From Thermoplasmatota archaeon (GTDB lineage: Archaea; Thermoplasmatota; Thermoplasmata; RBG-16-68-12; JAGMCJ01): a stretch of 14,501 nucleotides of DNA. The stretch covers positions 1 to 14,501 of the forward strand of contig JAJISH010000324.1 in the NCBI GenBank assembly GCA_022848825.1. The letters are read 5' to 3'. Positions 14,200-14,501 of this stretch are shown here, piece by piece. The notes beneath the pieces were generated by a model that saw nothing but the letters and a program-made list of their open reading frames with translations, was not told where the DNA came from and did no database searches. The position numbers were made by a program, and so were the translations under genes. Each line of letters begins with the position of its first letter. Within the stretch, counting starts at the first letter, position 1.

Positions 14200-14501
14200 T
14201 TAAACAACAGCAACAATTATCCCACTCACAAATTCGGCCCAAACGCTTCCTCCCGACATCTCCTGGATCGCGTTTACGTAGAATGTCTGTGGGGCAATGG
14301 GAATCATATCGTAGTAGAATACTCTCTGAAATGTGAGCGTTGTGTGGGACCACGATGAATACGAATCCGGTTCTTCGTCATGTATCCGCCACCAAAGGTT
14401 CCCATCATGGGGCGTGCAATCGTCAGGTGTCTGTGAGATGTAGGCCCAAATCCGGTCAAGGCCACCCGAAGGGTGACCCATGCTTGCAACGACAGTCACC
14501 G
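14200..14501 (-). CDS. C-terminal end of an unrecognised protein, cut by the window edge
   Basis: The last 100 or so residues of a - strand gene; the frame is open to base 14501 and ends at TAA 14202-14200. A GTG at 14499 could be read as a start, but it lies at the very edge, so the gene most likely begins outside. The visible part is rich in Trp, Tyr, Ser and Asp (LWWRIHDEE, YSSWSHTTLTF, VFYYDMIPIAP) and alternates hydrophobic and polar residues, which suggests beta strands. Such composition is often seen in exported archaeal proteins, but no signal or anchor can be checked here. It is transcribed in the same direction as the four-helix membrane gene, 97 bases upstream of it. Confidence 0.6.
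   Translation of the reverse strand, partial: VTVVASMGHPSGGLDRIWAYISQTPDDCTPHDGNLWWRIHDEEPDSYSSWSHTTLTFQRVFYYDMIPIAPQTFYVNAIQEMSGGSVWAEFVSGIIVAVV

Noticed and set aside
1..14501. A CRISPR array, insertion sequence or rRNA gene
   Set aside because: No regularly spaced identical repeats at the base level, no transposase-like frames and no rRNA-like stretches were seen on either strand.

Overview
The window looks like archaeal chromosome, most likely a euryarchaeote related to Thermoplasmatota. The reasons are an archaeal-type S-adenosylmethionine synthetase, an SMC-ScpA-ScpB operon of archaeal character, an archaeal coiled-coil family (COG1340), TATA boxes rather than -35/-10 elements, and at least one probably leaderless gene. 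The lineage is an inference from gene content; no rRNA gene is present. The first 12.85 kb is G+C-rich with mostly G/C-ending codons. The last 1.6 kb is visibly more A/T-rich.

Layout. (1) 1-3451, + strand: the 3' two thirds of smc (hinge, second coiled-coil arm, C-terminal ATPase head), then scpA and scpB. Both junctions are 4-base stop/start overlaps using GTG and TTG starts, so this is one translationally coupled condensin operon. (2) 3587-8074, + strand, with its own TATA box: a 1495-residue protein with no signal peptide or membrane segment. It consists of 21 tandem copies of a 62-residue helical repeat, then a beta-sandwich-like domain and a C4HC3 zinc finger. I do not recognise a named family. 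(3) 8067-9608, - strand: histidine ammonia-lyase, overlapping the giant gene's 3' end by 8 bases. (4) 9708-12855, + strand: ribonuclease Z (diverging from hutH over 99 bases), S-adenosylmethionine synthetase, and a COG1340 coiled-coil protein, each with its own TATA candidate. (5) 12856-13385: a 530-base gap without a convincing protein gene. It holds a well-formed candidate small RNA gene (TATA box, G-rich start at the expected distance, stem structure, T-tract) and a second long-range hairpin. (6) 13386-14501: three poorly conserved-looking genes: a small membrane protein with a zinc ribbon (+), a four-helix membrane protein (-), and the C-terminal end of an unrecognised protein (-) that runs off the window.

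How the genes fit together. SMC, ScpA and ScpB form the chromosome-compacting complex. RNase Z (tRNA 3' processing) and MAT (methyl donor supply) are housekeeping functions. HutH stands alone, with no other histidine-degradation gene nearby. The items most worth following up are the 21-repeat zinc-finger protein beside the condensin operon and the candidate small RNA at 12913-12990. Functions for both are unknown, and any link of the giant protein to chromosome biology rests only on its position.
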